A stretch of DNA of 64,000 nt, from positions 1 to 64,000 of the forward strand of contig NZ_RHLK01000012.1 of NCBI RefSeq assembly GCF_009757775.1, given 5' to 3'. Positions 1 to 7,661 of this stretch are shown piece by piece (within the stretch, counting starts at the first letter, position 1; every line of letters begins with the position of its first letter). The position numbers were made by a program, and so were the translations under genes. This DNA is from Paenibacillus lutrae (GTDB taxonomy: Bacteria > Bacillota > Bacilli > Paenibacillales > NBRC-103111). Below the pieces are notes generated by a model. That model searched no databases. It saw only the letters and a list, made by a program, of their open reading frames with translations, and was not told the DNA's origin.

Positions 1-52
1 CTACCTTCAATGATTCTGGATAGTGTTTAAAGGTTTGTCCCTTATGCGCCAT
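1..52 (-). CDS. IS3-family transposase OrfA, N-terminal 17 residues only
   Basis: An ATG at 52-50 opens a frame reading MAHKGQTFKHYPESLKV up to the window edge. This start closely resembles the N-terminus of small helix-turn-helix OrfA proteins of IS3/IS150-group elements, which bind the terminal repeats and are usually joined to the OrfB integrase by a -1 frameshift. A purine-rich AAGGGG stands about 10 bases before the ATG, inside the 3' arm of a 15-bp inverted repeat. The remainder of the gene is not in the window, so whether the transposase is functional is unknown. Confidence 0.6.
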   Translation of the reverse strand, partial: MAHKGQTFKHYPESLKV

Positions 53-59
53 GAAAAAA

Positions 60-122
60 TGCACCCCTTAGAATTCATCGGAATAACCAAGGGTTTTTCC
101 AATGTCTATTCTAAGGGGTGCA
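60..122 (-). repeat. Perfect 15-bp inverted repeat sequestering the orfA ribosome-binding site
   Basis: TGCACCCCTTAGAAT at 60-74 is the exact reverse complement of 108-122, with a 33-base loop. In RNA made from outside the element and reading into the transposase gene, both arms are present and the hairpin would cover the AAGGGG Shine-Dalgarno. In RNA initiated inside the loop only one arm is present and the site is free. Comparable protection from read-through transcription is known for several insertion sequences. Confidence 0.7.
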
Positions 123-176
123 CTTCATGCAGAGCCGGGGGGAGTTTTTGGTATAGGATGCAAGTATGTTATCGAT

Positions 177-620
177 TCAAGGCTGAGAAGTATTGATCAT
201 CGGAGGCTGCGGGGCTTGAAGCTCGTAGCCTTGGGCAATGGAGCCCTGCTTGTGAACCTTGGCGATCAGGAAACCTATCAAACCGCCGATGGCAGAAGCC
301 GGGATGCCGATGGTCCCCATTCCGAACATGCTGGCAAACAGGACTTCAAAGAGTGTGAGCCCGGATTCAGGCAGCGCATAGGCGACAAGCCAGGATACGG
401 GATGGATCAGAAGAGCGACGGATACGCCTGCCCAGATGCCTTTTTCTACCGTAATTTGCTTGACTTTATGAAGGACAGATGTCCATACGACGAGCGCAAC
501 GACAAAGCTTGAGACGGTGACAACGACAGTAAAAGAGAAACTGAATTTCAAACCGACCGATAACAGCCAGGCCAGTAAGGAATAGGTGCAACTGTACAGC
601 AAGCTTTTGAATACGTTCAT
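177..620 (-). CDS. Small integral membrane protein of unknown function
   Basis: About 147 residues with four hydrophobic segments: two in the first 50 residues, one near 65-85 and one near 95-125 containing a Gly/Ala-rich GTIGIPASAIGGLIGF stretch. The C-terminal 25 residues are polar. I do not recognise the family. The ATG at 620 is chosen because AGGGTG stands six bases upstream; a GTG nine bases earlier has no room for a ribosome-binding site. It is a single gene between the IS end and the alpha-galactoside locus, transcribed away from neither in an obvious operon. Function unassigned. Confidence 0.65.
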   Translation of the reverse strand: MNVFKSLLYSCTYSLLAWLLSVGLKFSFSFTVVVTVSSFVVALVVWTSVLHKVKQITVEKGIWAGVSVALLIHPVSWLVAYALPESGLTLFEVLFASMFGMGTIGIPASAIGGLIGFLIAKVHKQGSIAQGYELQAPQPPMINTSQP

Positions 621-828
621 TGTGATCACCCTGTCGTTTTGGTTTAATGGGTTGCAAACGGTCTCTTCCGAGATAAGGCAAGGCGTCTATTAACTTGGGC
701 GACATACGACTTTACGAGATAAGTATACATCAGAACAGGCAGATCTGGAACGGGGGAATGTGGAGATTATTATTATTTTTTTGTGAAAAGAAGGGCCTTT
801 GTACCTGTCTCATAGGCGGCGAAGCGCA

Positions 829-873
829 AAAACAAAAACTCCCGCGCTCTGAATGTTAACAGAAGGCGGGAGC
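829..873 (-). terminator. Intrinsic terminator of the alpha-galactosidase operon
   Basis: On the minus strand, GCTCCCGC (872-866 region) pairs with GCGGGAG (845-839) across a 20-base loop and is followed by TTTTTGTTTTTG. It lies about 55 bases past the alpha-galactosidase stop codon. Confidence 0.75.
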
Positions 874-926
874 ATATCGAACCAGGGGGACTGGTTAATC
901 AAGCCGGGTACAGTTAATTATCACAA

Positions 927-2687
927 TTAAAGCAGAATAATCAGGCCGCCGGGAGGCACTGGCAATGAATGCAGACCCTGCGTGAATGATACCACCTGAT
1001 AAGCCGCTACATCGCCCTTGCAGTCGAGAACGGTCATCTTGCGCTCTCCGGTATCCGCAGCAAAATCAGCGGCAATCCGGTTCTGCAGGGTTCCGTTTAC
1101 CAAGATGAAGGAGTCTCTCGGGAGCTCGCCGACTCTCACAATATGTTCGGCGTAAACGGCTGTAATGGTTTTGTGTTCAGCAGCCGCAGTTACGACCGGA
1201 TAGAGCATGTCCGGCGATAACGGTGTGAGCTTGCCGCCGAGCAGCACATCCCGGTTGGTCATCCAGAAGCGGAGCCAGAAGCTGACCATCTGCTGGTGAT
1301 CCTCCGGTAGACGGTCCAGCAGCATGGAGATCTGCGGCACCGAGAACAAGGAGTTGATAAGCTGCAGCGCAGCGCTCTCTACGGGTTCTTCGGGGTTCCA
1401 CATCAGCATGTCCGAGTGAACCGCGGTATCTCCGCTCAGCAGCCGGATGTCGATGGAACCGATCCGGTTCTGGCTGGAGTTGTTCGGGCAGTCCGCAACG
1501 CGGAACATGTTGCCGTACTTCCTCATCAGCGGGCCGATGTACTTCTGCCGGAACTCGATGATGATATCCGGCTTGATGCTGCGCAGGCGCGCCATGATGT
1601 CGGTCAGCAGGCGGTCGACCGCTTCCGGTACGGAATCGTAATCTCTTCCGCCGCCGAGCGAGTCTTTCATCTCCTCCGACAGGTTGAAGGAGTCGACGAA
1701 ATCAAGCTTGAAGCCGTCGAGATCCCAGTCGCGCAGAGCCTGCTCGTAAGTGCCGATGAGGTACTCGCGGACTTCCGGGAAGCGCGGGTCGACCACGGCT
1801 GTGCCATCGGTGCCGTACGTATCGATGAACTTGTTCTCGAACTTCCGGTAAGCGCCGGAATACGGGCCTACGAACGGTACGGAGTACCACAGGATGTATT
1901 TCAGTCCGGCTTCGTGCACCTTGAATACATGACCCTTCATGTCGGGGATGCGCTCCGGCGACACTTGCCAGTCGCCGCAGTAGGCGTAGCCGCGCTCATT
2001 GCTCGTCGTCTGCCAGCCGTCGTCGACAATGACGGCTTCGCAGCCGAGCTGCTTGGCGAGGCGGCACTGCTCTTCGACCTGTTCGGGTACCAGCTCCTGA
2101 TGGAAGCTGTACCAGGTCGAGTACATCGGCATCCGGGCCGCCGCCGGAACCGGAGATGGCTCGCAGCCGGGCATCGCGGCCCACCACTCGCCGACTTCCC
2201 GCAGGCTGTCCGCGTAGAACAGCTCGCGGGTGTCGAGCCGGATGACCGCTTCGTACTCGGTCATTGGCGGGCTCGGCTCCGTAAAGAGCTGCAGCAGGCA
2301 CTCGAACTCGGCGGTTTCCTCATGGATGCCTGCGCGCATTTTGTGCGGGCGCAGCGCATCGGAGTAGGCGACGGTCAGACGGTTCAGACCGTTCAAATTG
2401 TACAGGCTGTACACGGGCGCAAGAGAAGTGGCTTTCGAATCGAAAGCCGGGCTGAAGTCGATGCGCAGCCCTTTGTCGCGGTTTGCGCCCGGGTCCCAGT
2501 ACCCCTGGATATCGACCGCGGGATGATTCCAGCGGATCTGAATATCGCGAGGGGCCAGGGGAGTGTCCGATTCCATGCGGAGCCGGATAAGCTCGATTTC
2601 CCCTTCGCTGGAAAAGGGAGTCAGGGAGATGCGGAAGCCTTCTCCTCCCCTGACGTTCATGGCGTAAGTTCCGGTAGCGTAGGTCAT
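927..2687 (-). CDS. Alpha-galactosidase, GH36 (melibiase) family
   Basis: Hydrolyses terminal alpha-galactosyl residues of melibiose/raffinose-type sugars, probably in the cytoplasm since no signal peptide is seen. The central TIM barrel is recognisable: VDDGW near residue 222, and DGFKLDF with the expected nucleophile Asp near 329 followed by the acid/base region RVADCPNN near 396-403. The start at 2687 is preferred because GGAGGAA sits seven bases upstream; an in-frame ATG at 2762 would add 25 residues but has no ribosome-binding site. The protein is shorter (about 586 residues) than the roughly 730-residue classical GH36 enzymes, mainly in the N-terminal beta-sandwich. It is the last gene of the ABC-transporter operon, 175 bases after the second permease, which supports an alpha-galactoside substrate for the whole system. 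Confidence 0.88.
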   Translation of the reverse strand: MTYATGTYAMNVRGGEGFRISLTPFSSEGEIELIRLRMESDTPLAPRDIQIRWNHPAVDIQGYWDPGANRDKGLRIDFSPAFDSKATSLAPVYSLYNLNGLNRLTVAYSDALRPHKMRAGIHEETAEFECLLQLFTEPSPPMTEYEAVIRLDTRELFYADSLREVGEWWAAMPGCEPSPVPAAARMPMYSTWYSFHQELVPEQVEEQCRLAKQLGCEAVIVDDGWQTTSNERGYAYCGDWQVSPERIPDMKGHVFKVHEAGLKYILWYSVPFVGPYSGAYRKFENKFIDTYGTDGTAVVDPRFPEVREYLIGTYEQALRDWDLDGFKLDFVDSFNLSEEMKDSLGGGRDYDSVPEAVDRLLTDIMARLRSIKPDIIIEFRQKYIGPLMRKYGNMFRVADCPNNSSQNRIGSIDIRLLSGDTAVHSDMLMWNPEEPVESAALQLINSLFSVPQISMLLDRLPEDHQQMVSFWLRFWMTNRDVLLGGKLTPLSPDMLYPVVTAAAEHKTITAVYAEHIVRVGELPRDSFILVNGTLQNRIAADFAADTGERKMTVLDCKGDVAAYQVVSFTQGLHSLPVPPGGLIILL

Positions 2688-2861
2688 GAATGTTCCTCCA
2701 TGGTGCATGTGATGGTAAGGCTGCCTGGAGAGTTTGCCAGTCCATTGCAGCGTGTTTTCCATATTCTCGCATAATTAATCCCGATATTGGGAGCGCGCTT
2801 TGCAGCTATCCAGTATCGCCGTTCTTCATAGGCTGAATCTTACAGGCTTTATTTGACTGCC

Positions 2862-3689
2862 TTATCCTTTGACAGCCGAGCTGACGGTCAGTGCTTTCTC
2901 TACTTGTTCGGAGAACACCAGGTAGATGAGCAGTGTCGGAATCGTTGCAATCATCATTACAGCGCCCATTGCGCCCCAATCGGAGCTGAACTGGGTCTGG
3001 AAGTACAAGAGTCCGAGCGGCAGCGTTTTGAGTGTTTCTTCACTGATCATGACGAGTGCCATCAGGAATTCGTTCCAGGCGAACAGGAAGACGAAGATAC
3101 TGACGGATGCAATCGCAGGTATTACGAGCGGCACCATGATTTTGAAAAAGATCGTATAAATGCTGGCCCCGTCGATCTCGGCCGATTCTTCGATTTCGTG
3201 CGGTAGCGAACGGAAGAACGCATAGAAGATAATCGTAGCAAAAGAAAGCTGGAACGCCACATAAGGCACAACGACCGCCAGGTAGCTGTTCTGCAGATGC
3301 AGCGTGCGCTCGATAATAAGCAGCGGAATCAGGATGATCTGCATCGGGATGAACATGCCGATCGTCACATAGGTGCGTGCCGCACCCGCGAATCTCCATT
3401 TCATACGGGCTGTCGCATAGGAGAACATGAGCGCCAGTACTACGGTACAGATCACGGTAGCGATGGAGACGATCAGACTGTTTTTAAAATATAAGACGAG
3501 ATCGAACATTTTGAACGCATTTACATAGTTTTCAAAGCGCCATACTTGGGGCAATCCATATACGTTCGTTGAGAAAATTTCCTCATTGTTTTTAAAGGAA
3601 TAGAACAGCAGCCAGACCAGAGGATACAAGCTCACCACGACAAAAGCGGAGAGGGCTGCATAAACGGCAGTTTTCTTAAAAGTTTTCAT
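2862..3689 (-). CDS. Carbohydrate ABC transporter permease, MalG type
   Basis: Inner-membrane subunit of a CUT1-type sugar importer: 275 residues, six predicted membrane helices, and the conserved EAA loop (EESAEIDGASIYTIFFKI, about residues 165-182) that contacts the ATPase. GGAGG stands just before the ATG. It starts 13 bases after the stop of the MalF-type permease, so the two are surely cotranscribed. No ATP-binding subunit is encoded here; CUT1 systems of Bacillus and Paenibacillus commonly borrow a shared MsmX-type ATPase encoded elsewhere, and that is inferred here. Confidence 0.9.
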   Translation of the reverse strand: MKTFKKTAVYAALSAFVVVSLYPLVWLLFYSFKNNEEIFSTNVYGLPQVWRFENYVNAFKMFDLVLYFKNSLIVSIATVICTVVLALMFSYATARMKWRFAGAARTYVTIGMFIPMQIILIPLLIIERTLHLQNSYLAVVVPYVAFQLSFATIIFYAFFRSLPHEIEESAEIDGASIYTIFFKIMVPLVIPAIASVSIFVFLFAWNEFLMALVMISEETLKTLPLGLLYFQTQFSSDWGAMGAVMMIATIPTLLIYLVFSEQVEKALTVSSAVKG

Positions 3690-3702
3690 GATGGCCTCCC
3701 TC

Positions 3703-4584
3703 CTAATAGCTGATTTTTTCTCTGGCGATAAAACGGTTGATCAGAATCGTGAACAGCAGGCATTCCAGTACGAGAATGGTCGCCGATGCGGCCCCGTACC
3801 CGTATTCGTTCGCGCGGAACGCGGCTTTGTACATCATGAAGGTCAAGGTGTAGGAAATATTGCCCGGGCCTCCGTTGGTCATGACGAACATGTTTTGGAA
3901 CGCATTCAGACCGCCGGTGATAGCGATGATGAGACAGAACTTGTACGTTTCGCTGAGCAGAGGAATTGTGATGCGCGTATGTTTGATCCAGGATGTAGCG
4001 CCGTCAATAGCGGCGGCTTCGTATAAGTGCTCGGGAATCGCTTTGATCGCGGTGTAGATCAGAATCAATTGAATCCCGAGGTTCTGCCAGGCGTTCGTAA
4101 AGGCAATCGCCCAGATGGACGTGTGCTCCCCGGCCAGCCAGGATTGCTGGTAATCCAGTCCGAGTGAAGCGAAGATGTTATTGAGAAGCCCGCCGTCCGC
4201 ATTATAAATGGCAATCCAGAGCTGCGAGACGACGACACCGGACAGAACGACCGGCACAAAGTAGGCTGTTTTGAAGAACTTGCGGCCTTTCAGTCTGGCA
4301 TTGGACAGGGCAATCGCCAGAATGGTTCCAAGCCCGATCTGGTAGACAACTAGAACGAGTGCGAAGATCAGTCCGTTTTTGACGGACACGAAGAAATCAG
4401 GGTCATCCATCAGACGGATGTAGTTATCCAGACCGTTAAAGATCGGGGTGCTCAAGCCGTCCCAATCGTAGAAGCTTTTCTGGATCGTTTGAAGAATGGG
4501 AATGAAGACAATCACGGTAAATACCAGCAGGGTGGGAACCGTGAAAACCAGCAGCGCCAGATTGTTTTTGAATTTTGTGCTCAT
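3703..4584 (-). CDS. Carbohydrate ABC transporter permease, MalF type
   Basis: First membrane subunit of the sugar importer: 293 residues, six membrane helices, EAA loop EAAAIDGATSWIKHTRITIP around residues 188-207. AAGGAGG precedes the ATG. It is separated from the binding-protein gene by only 63 bases, but this gap holds a 15-bp hairpin with a T-run, so the permeases are probably made in smaller amounts than the binding protein. Partner of the MalG-type permease immediately downstream. Confidence 0.9.
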   Translation of the reverse strand: MSTKFKNNLALLVFTVPTLLVFTVIVFIPILQTIQKSFYDWDGLSTPIFNGLDNYIRLMDDPDFFVSVKNGLIFALVLVVYQIGLGTILAIALSNARLKGRKFFKTAYFVPVVLSGVVVSQLWIAIYNADGGLLNNIFASLGLDYQQSWLAGEHTSIWAIAFTNAWQNLGIQLILIYTAIKAIPEHLYEAAAIDGATSWIKHTRITIPLLSETYKFCLIIAITGGLNAFQNMFVMTNGGPGNISYTLTFMMYKAAFRANEYGYGAASATILVLECLLFTILINRFIAREKISY

Positions 4585-4596
4585 GGTTTCCTCCTT

Positions 4597-4635
4597 TTAA
4601 AAACAGGTTATCCCTCTGCAGGATAACCTGTTTTT
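4597..4635 (-). terminator. Intercistronic attenuator/terminator hairpin between binding protein and permeases
   Basis: A 15-bp perfect stem (4599-4613 with 4621-4635, 7-base loop) occupies nearly the whole gap between the two genes. On the minus strand it ends in TTTTTAAAA, so it can act as a partial terminator; it could also protect the 3' end of the upstream message. It is the expected way to give more binding protein than permease. Confidence 0.8.
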
Positions 4636-4647
4636 ATTTCTACCGAA

Positions 4648-5961
4648 TTATTTGCGGGCTAACTCAAGCGCTTTGTTCATGTCATTGATATAAGCGTCTG
4701 TTTTACGGTCGACCAGGAACTTCTGGGTGTTGTCTTCTACGGAAGTCTTGAACTTCGCATTGGACAATCCCCAAGGGAAGGTGGTCATCGTCTTGAAGTT
4801 AGCGGAATCTGCTACGTATTTCTTCTGAAGAGCACCATGTGGTGTGTTAGGCTGTGGAGCGTCTTTCAGAATCGGGTTAGGATCGCCGAGCAGCATGATT
4901 CTTTGCTTTGCAAATTCAATGGAGAACAAGGCTGCGTATTTAGCTGCGATATCTTTGTTCTTGGAGTTTGCCGATACCGCAAATCCCTGGTTGAACCCGC
5001 CGCCGCTGACATTCCATTTCACGGCTTCCGCTTTGTCTTTGTCTGCGAAAGGAGCGTAGATGATGTCTACATTGTCGCCCATGGCCTTGGTGATATCGTT
5101 CATCGCCCAAGCGCCGTTCAGGGTCATAGCCGCTTTACCGGAAGTGAACTGCGCGAGCGCATCTTCCCAGTTGGTGTTGAACGCGCCGCTGCTCAGCAGG
5201 CCGGCTGCCGTCAGTTTGGACAATTTGTCCGCTGCTTTGGTGTAAGCGGCATCGGAGAAAGTGCCTTGTCCGCTTTCAAGCTTCTTCAGGCCGCCTGGTT
5301 CTTCGCTGACAATAGCCATATCCATCAGCTGTACGCCGGGCCATTTTTCTTTAGCAAAGAGAGAAAGCGGAGTAATGTTTTTAGATTTGAACGTTTGTAC
5401 GGCTGTCAGGAACTCATCGTAGTTGGCAGGAACTTTGACGCCGTTATCTTCAAACACCTTTTTATTGATGAAAATCAGGGATGCCCACTGGCCGACGTTA
5501 GGTACTGCGTAGGAGTGGCCGTCCTGGTCCCAGAGAAGAGTCTTGGACGTTTCGTTCAGCTTCTCTTCGATTTTGTTTTCTTTGATTACGTCGTCAAGCG
5601 CAAGAATGTTGTTGGATTTCTTGAATACGTCAATCAAACCGCTGGATGCGAAGAAAATGTCGGGCAGATTGCCCGCCGCCGCATACGTTTTGATTTTCTG
5701 CTCATCGTCTTGAGCCGCTACTTCAAAATCAACATCAACTTCAGGCATAACTTTCTTCAGTTCGGCTTTAGCCGCGTCATAGACTGGAATGTTTTCTCCA
5801 CTGTATTGGGCGTAGAACTTCAGTTTAACCGCTTCGCCTGTTTTGCCGTCTGTTCCGGTGCCGCCGGAAGACTTGTCATCGCCGTTTCCGCACGCTGCAA
5901 GCATCAGCACAAGTGCCATGGCAAGCAGCAGGCTCATTCCTTTAACTGCTGTCTTTCTCAT
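4648..5961 (-). CDS. Sugar ABC transporter substrate-binding lipoprotein
   Basis: 437-residue extracytoplasmic binding protein of the family-1 (maltose-binding-like) type. The signal sequence ends in a lipobox LAAC with Cys24 as the lipid-modified residue, followed by a Ser/Gly/Asp linker. The body shows typical SBP_bac_1 features, such as ALAQFTSGKAAMTLNGAWA in the middle. GGGGG lies about eight bases before the ATG. It heads the transport genes; the kinase/regulator pair lies upstream on the same strand. Linked to a GH36 enzyme, it most likely binds raffinose, stachyose or melibiose, but ligand specificity cannot be read from the sequence. Confidence 0.9.
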   Translation of the reverse strand: MRKTAVKGMSLLLAMALVLMLAACGNGDDKSSGGTGTDGKTGEAVKLKFYAQYSGENIPVYDAAKAELKKVMPEVDVDFEVAAQDDEQKIKTYAAAGNLPDIFFASSGLIDVFKKSNNILALDDVIKENKIEEKLNETSKTLLWDQDGHSYAVPNVGQWASLIFINKKVFEDNGVKVPANYDEFLTAVQTFKSKNITPLSLFAKEKWPGVQLMDMAIVSEEPGGLKKLESGQGTFSDAAYTKAADKLSKLTAAGLLSSGAFNTNWEDALAQFTSGKAAMTLNGAWAMNDITKAMGDNVDIIYAPFADKDKAEAVKWNVSGGGFNQGFAVSANSKNKDIAAKYAALFSIEFAKQRIMLLGDPNPILKDAPQPNTPHGALQKKYVADSANFKTMTTFPWGLSNAKFKTSVEDNTQKFLVDRKTDAYINDMNKALELARK

Positions 5962-6059
5962 CCCTAATCCCCCTTAGGTGTACGTTCATCTGTTGGTGCA
6001 ACACTTATTCTATAGGAAATAGGCCTTTTACAGCATGGACAAAACGGCACTCATTTGTA

Positions 6060-7661
6060 CTATTCGGACAGTCTGCTCTTGCGGGTCTCGTATTCACTGG
6101 GCGAAAGACCTACATGCTTCTTGAAGGTCTTGCTGAAATAACCGGGGTCGCTGTATCCGACCATCTCGGAAATATCGGACAACCGGATATTATTTCCCGA
6201 ACTGAGCAAATCTTTGGCTTTCTGCATGCGGACTTCTGTGATGTAATCGTTAACACTAAGGCCAAGCTCGTTTTTGAAAATTTTTCTCAAATACCGGGAG
6301 TTGATATACAAATGGTTGGAGACCTCTTCCACCTTCAGCTCGTTATTCTTGTACTGCTGGTCAATATAACTGCGAGCCAGAGAGAGCAGCTTGGCTGATT
6401 TGGACAGCTTGCCGCTGCCGGATGCATTCATCGTCGCTAGGTACATGCCGGAAAGCCATTCGAATGTGGATTCGAGGGACGGCTTGTTGCGGATTTCGCG
6501 ATAAGGAAGGAAGCCGCTGCCGAATACTTCGTCGACCGTTTTTTCCACCTCATAGATATGAGTCAGACACAAGGAAACAAGACCGGCGAGGATCATGTAC
6601 GTGTAGTCCCCCGACAGGTTCCGCTCCCGGATATAATCGTAAATTTCGTTCAAATCGGCCTGTATGCCGTCCCAGTCATGCAGCCGGAGGTGAAGCAGCA
6701 GATTCTCGTTAATTTCACTTGGATAAAAGCCGATGTTGGCCGTTCTGGACTCAACGGCTGAATAATCAATCACTTCATCCCCGCTTAGAGCCATCCGGTT
6801 CTGCAGAGCCACGACGGATTCCATGTACGATTCGCGGATGGAGGCGCAGCCGGCTCCGGGATTGCCCAGGCCCACCGTCACATTAAATCCGAAATGCCGT
6901 TTGATAAAATGGTACAGCTTCCGGAACGGATCACGCATCTGCGCGGGCATCTGCTCTTCGGATTCGGTCATCATGATCGAGATGACTCTGCCCTCAGGGC
7001 CGTTAAAAACGAGGTGGCTTCCTTCTAAATCGATGAGATCACTAAGCAGATTGGCGATAATGTATTTACGAAAGCGGAGTTCGTTTGCATCAGGAAGCTG
7101 GTCCTGCGTGTGCACGATTTCAACGGAGGCCACCCGGAAATAATTCAGCTGTGCCGGAATGCCGAACAGCTCAAAGTTCTTATGCAGCTCCTCGCCGCTG
7201 CTATATTCGTCACTAATCAGGGAGTTGAGGAAGCTCTCGCGAATCAGGAGATGGTCCGCCTGTTCCCGGTTCTCGCGGTGTTTCCTTTTATCAAGCGACT
7301 CCTTTACTTTGAGCAGGGTCACCAGCAGTTCCTCTTCGGTAAAAGGTTTCAGGATATAATCAACCACCCCCAACCGGATTGCCCTGCGGGCATACTCGAA
7401 TTCGCTGTGGCCCGTTACAAGAATAACGGCCAGATGGGGGTGGTTTTCCCGGACCCGCTCTGCGAACGTCAGACCGTCCATGAACGGCATATTGATATCG
7501 GCGAAAATAATATCGGGGGAGTGGGTCTCTACGAGCTCAAGGGCTTCCAGGCCGTTCTTAGCTTCCCCGCATATTTCAAATTCATAGGAATCCCAATGGA
7601 TCGCATGCCGCAGGTATTTGCGGAATACGGCTTCATCATCGGCAATAACTACTTTATACAT
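6060..7661 (-). CDS. Response regulator, CheY-AraC (YesN) type
   Basis: 533 residues: an N-terminal receiver domain with the acidic pair D8/D9, phospho-acceptor Asp55 (IIFADINMP) and a conserved KPF near 104-107; a long middle region; and two AraC helix-turn-helix motifs in the last 100 residues (VEEVSNHLYINSRYLRKIFK and ISEMVGYSDPGYFSKTFKKH). Such proteins activate nearby sugar-transporter genes. Its start overlaps the end of the kinase gene by eight bases, and its GAGGAGG lies inside the kinase reading frame, so the two are translationally coupled. The likely target is the promoter region 5962-6059 in front of the binding-protein gene. Confidence 0.92.
   Translation of the reverse strand: MYKVVIADDEAVFRKYLRHAIHWDSYEFEICGEAKNGLEALELVETHSPDIIFADINMPFMDGLTFAERVRENHPHLAVILVTGHSEFEYARRAIRLGVVDYILKPFTEEELLVTLLKVKESLDKRKHRENREQADHLLIRESFLNSLISDEYSSGEELHKNFELFGIPAQLNYFRVASVEIVHTQDQLPDANELRFRKYIIANLLSDLIDLEGSHLVFNGPEGRVISIMMTESEEQMPAQMRDPFRKLYHFIKRHFGFNVTVGLGNPGAGCASIRESYMESVVALQNRMALSGDEVIDYSAVESRTANIGFYPSEINENLLLHLRLHDWDGIQADLNEIYDYIRERNLSGDYTYMILAGLVSLCLTHIYEVEKTVDEVFGSGFLPYREIRNKPSLESTFEWLSGMYLATMNASGSGKLSKSAKLLSLARSYIDQQYKNNELKVEEVSNHLYINSRYLRKIFKNELGLSVNDYITEVRMQKAKDLLSSGNNIRLSDISEMVGYSDPGYFSKTFKKHVGLSPSEYETRKSRLSE

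Larger units (their letters stand above)
1..127 (-). mobile_element. Outer end of an IS150-group (IS3 family) insertion sequence, truncated by the window edge
   Basis: Read on the minus strand, the element would begin at 127 with TGAAGTGCACCCC, a terminus resembling the TG...TGCACCC ends of IS150-group elements. Seventy-five bases further in lies the start of an OrfA-type transposase. A perfect 15-bp inverted repeat (60-74 and 108-122) lies inside the end, so the outer half belongs to the terminal repeat and the inner half overlaps the ribosome-binding site of orfA. The rest of the element is outside the window, so copy number, target duplication and intactness cannot be judged. Family placement rests on the end sequence and on 17 residues of protein only. 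Confidence 0.6.

Noticed and set aside
5962-6059. cre site or clear sigma-A promoter before the sugar-binding lipoprotein gene
   Set aside because: TATAGA and TTGTCC are present but 22 bases apart, and no CG-centred cre match is seen; activation by the YesN-type regulator may replace a good -35.
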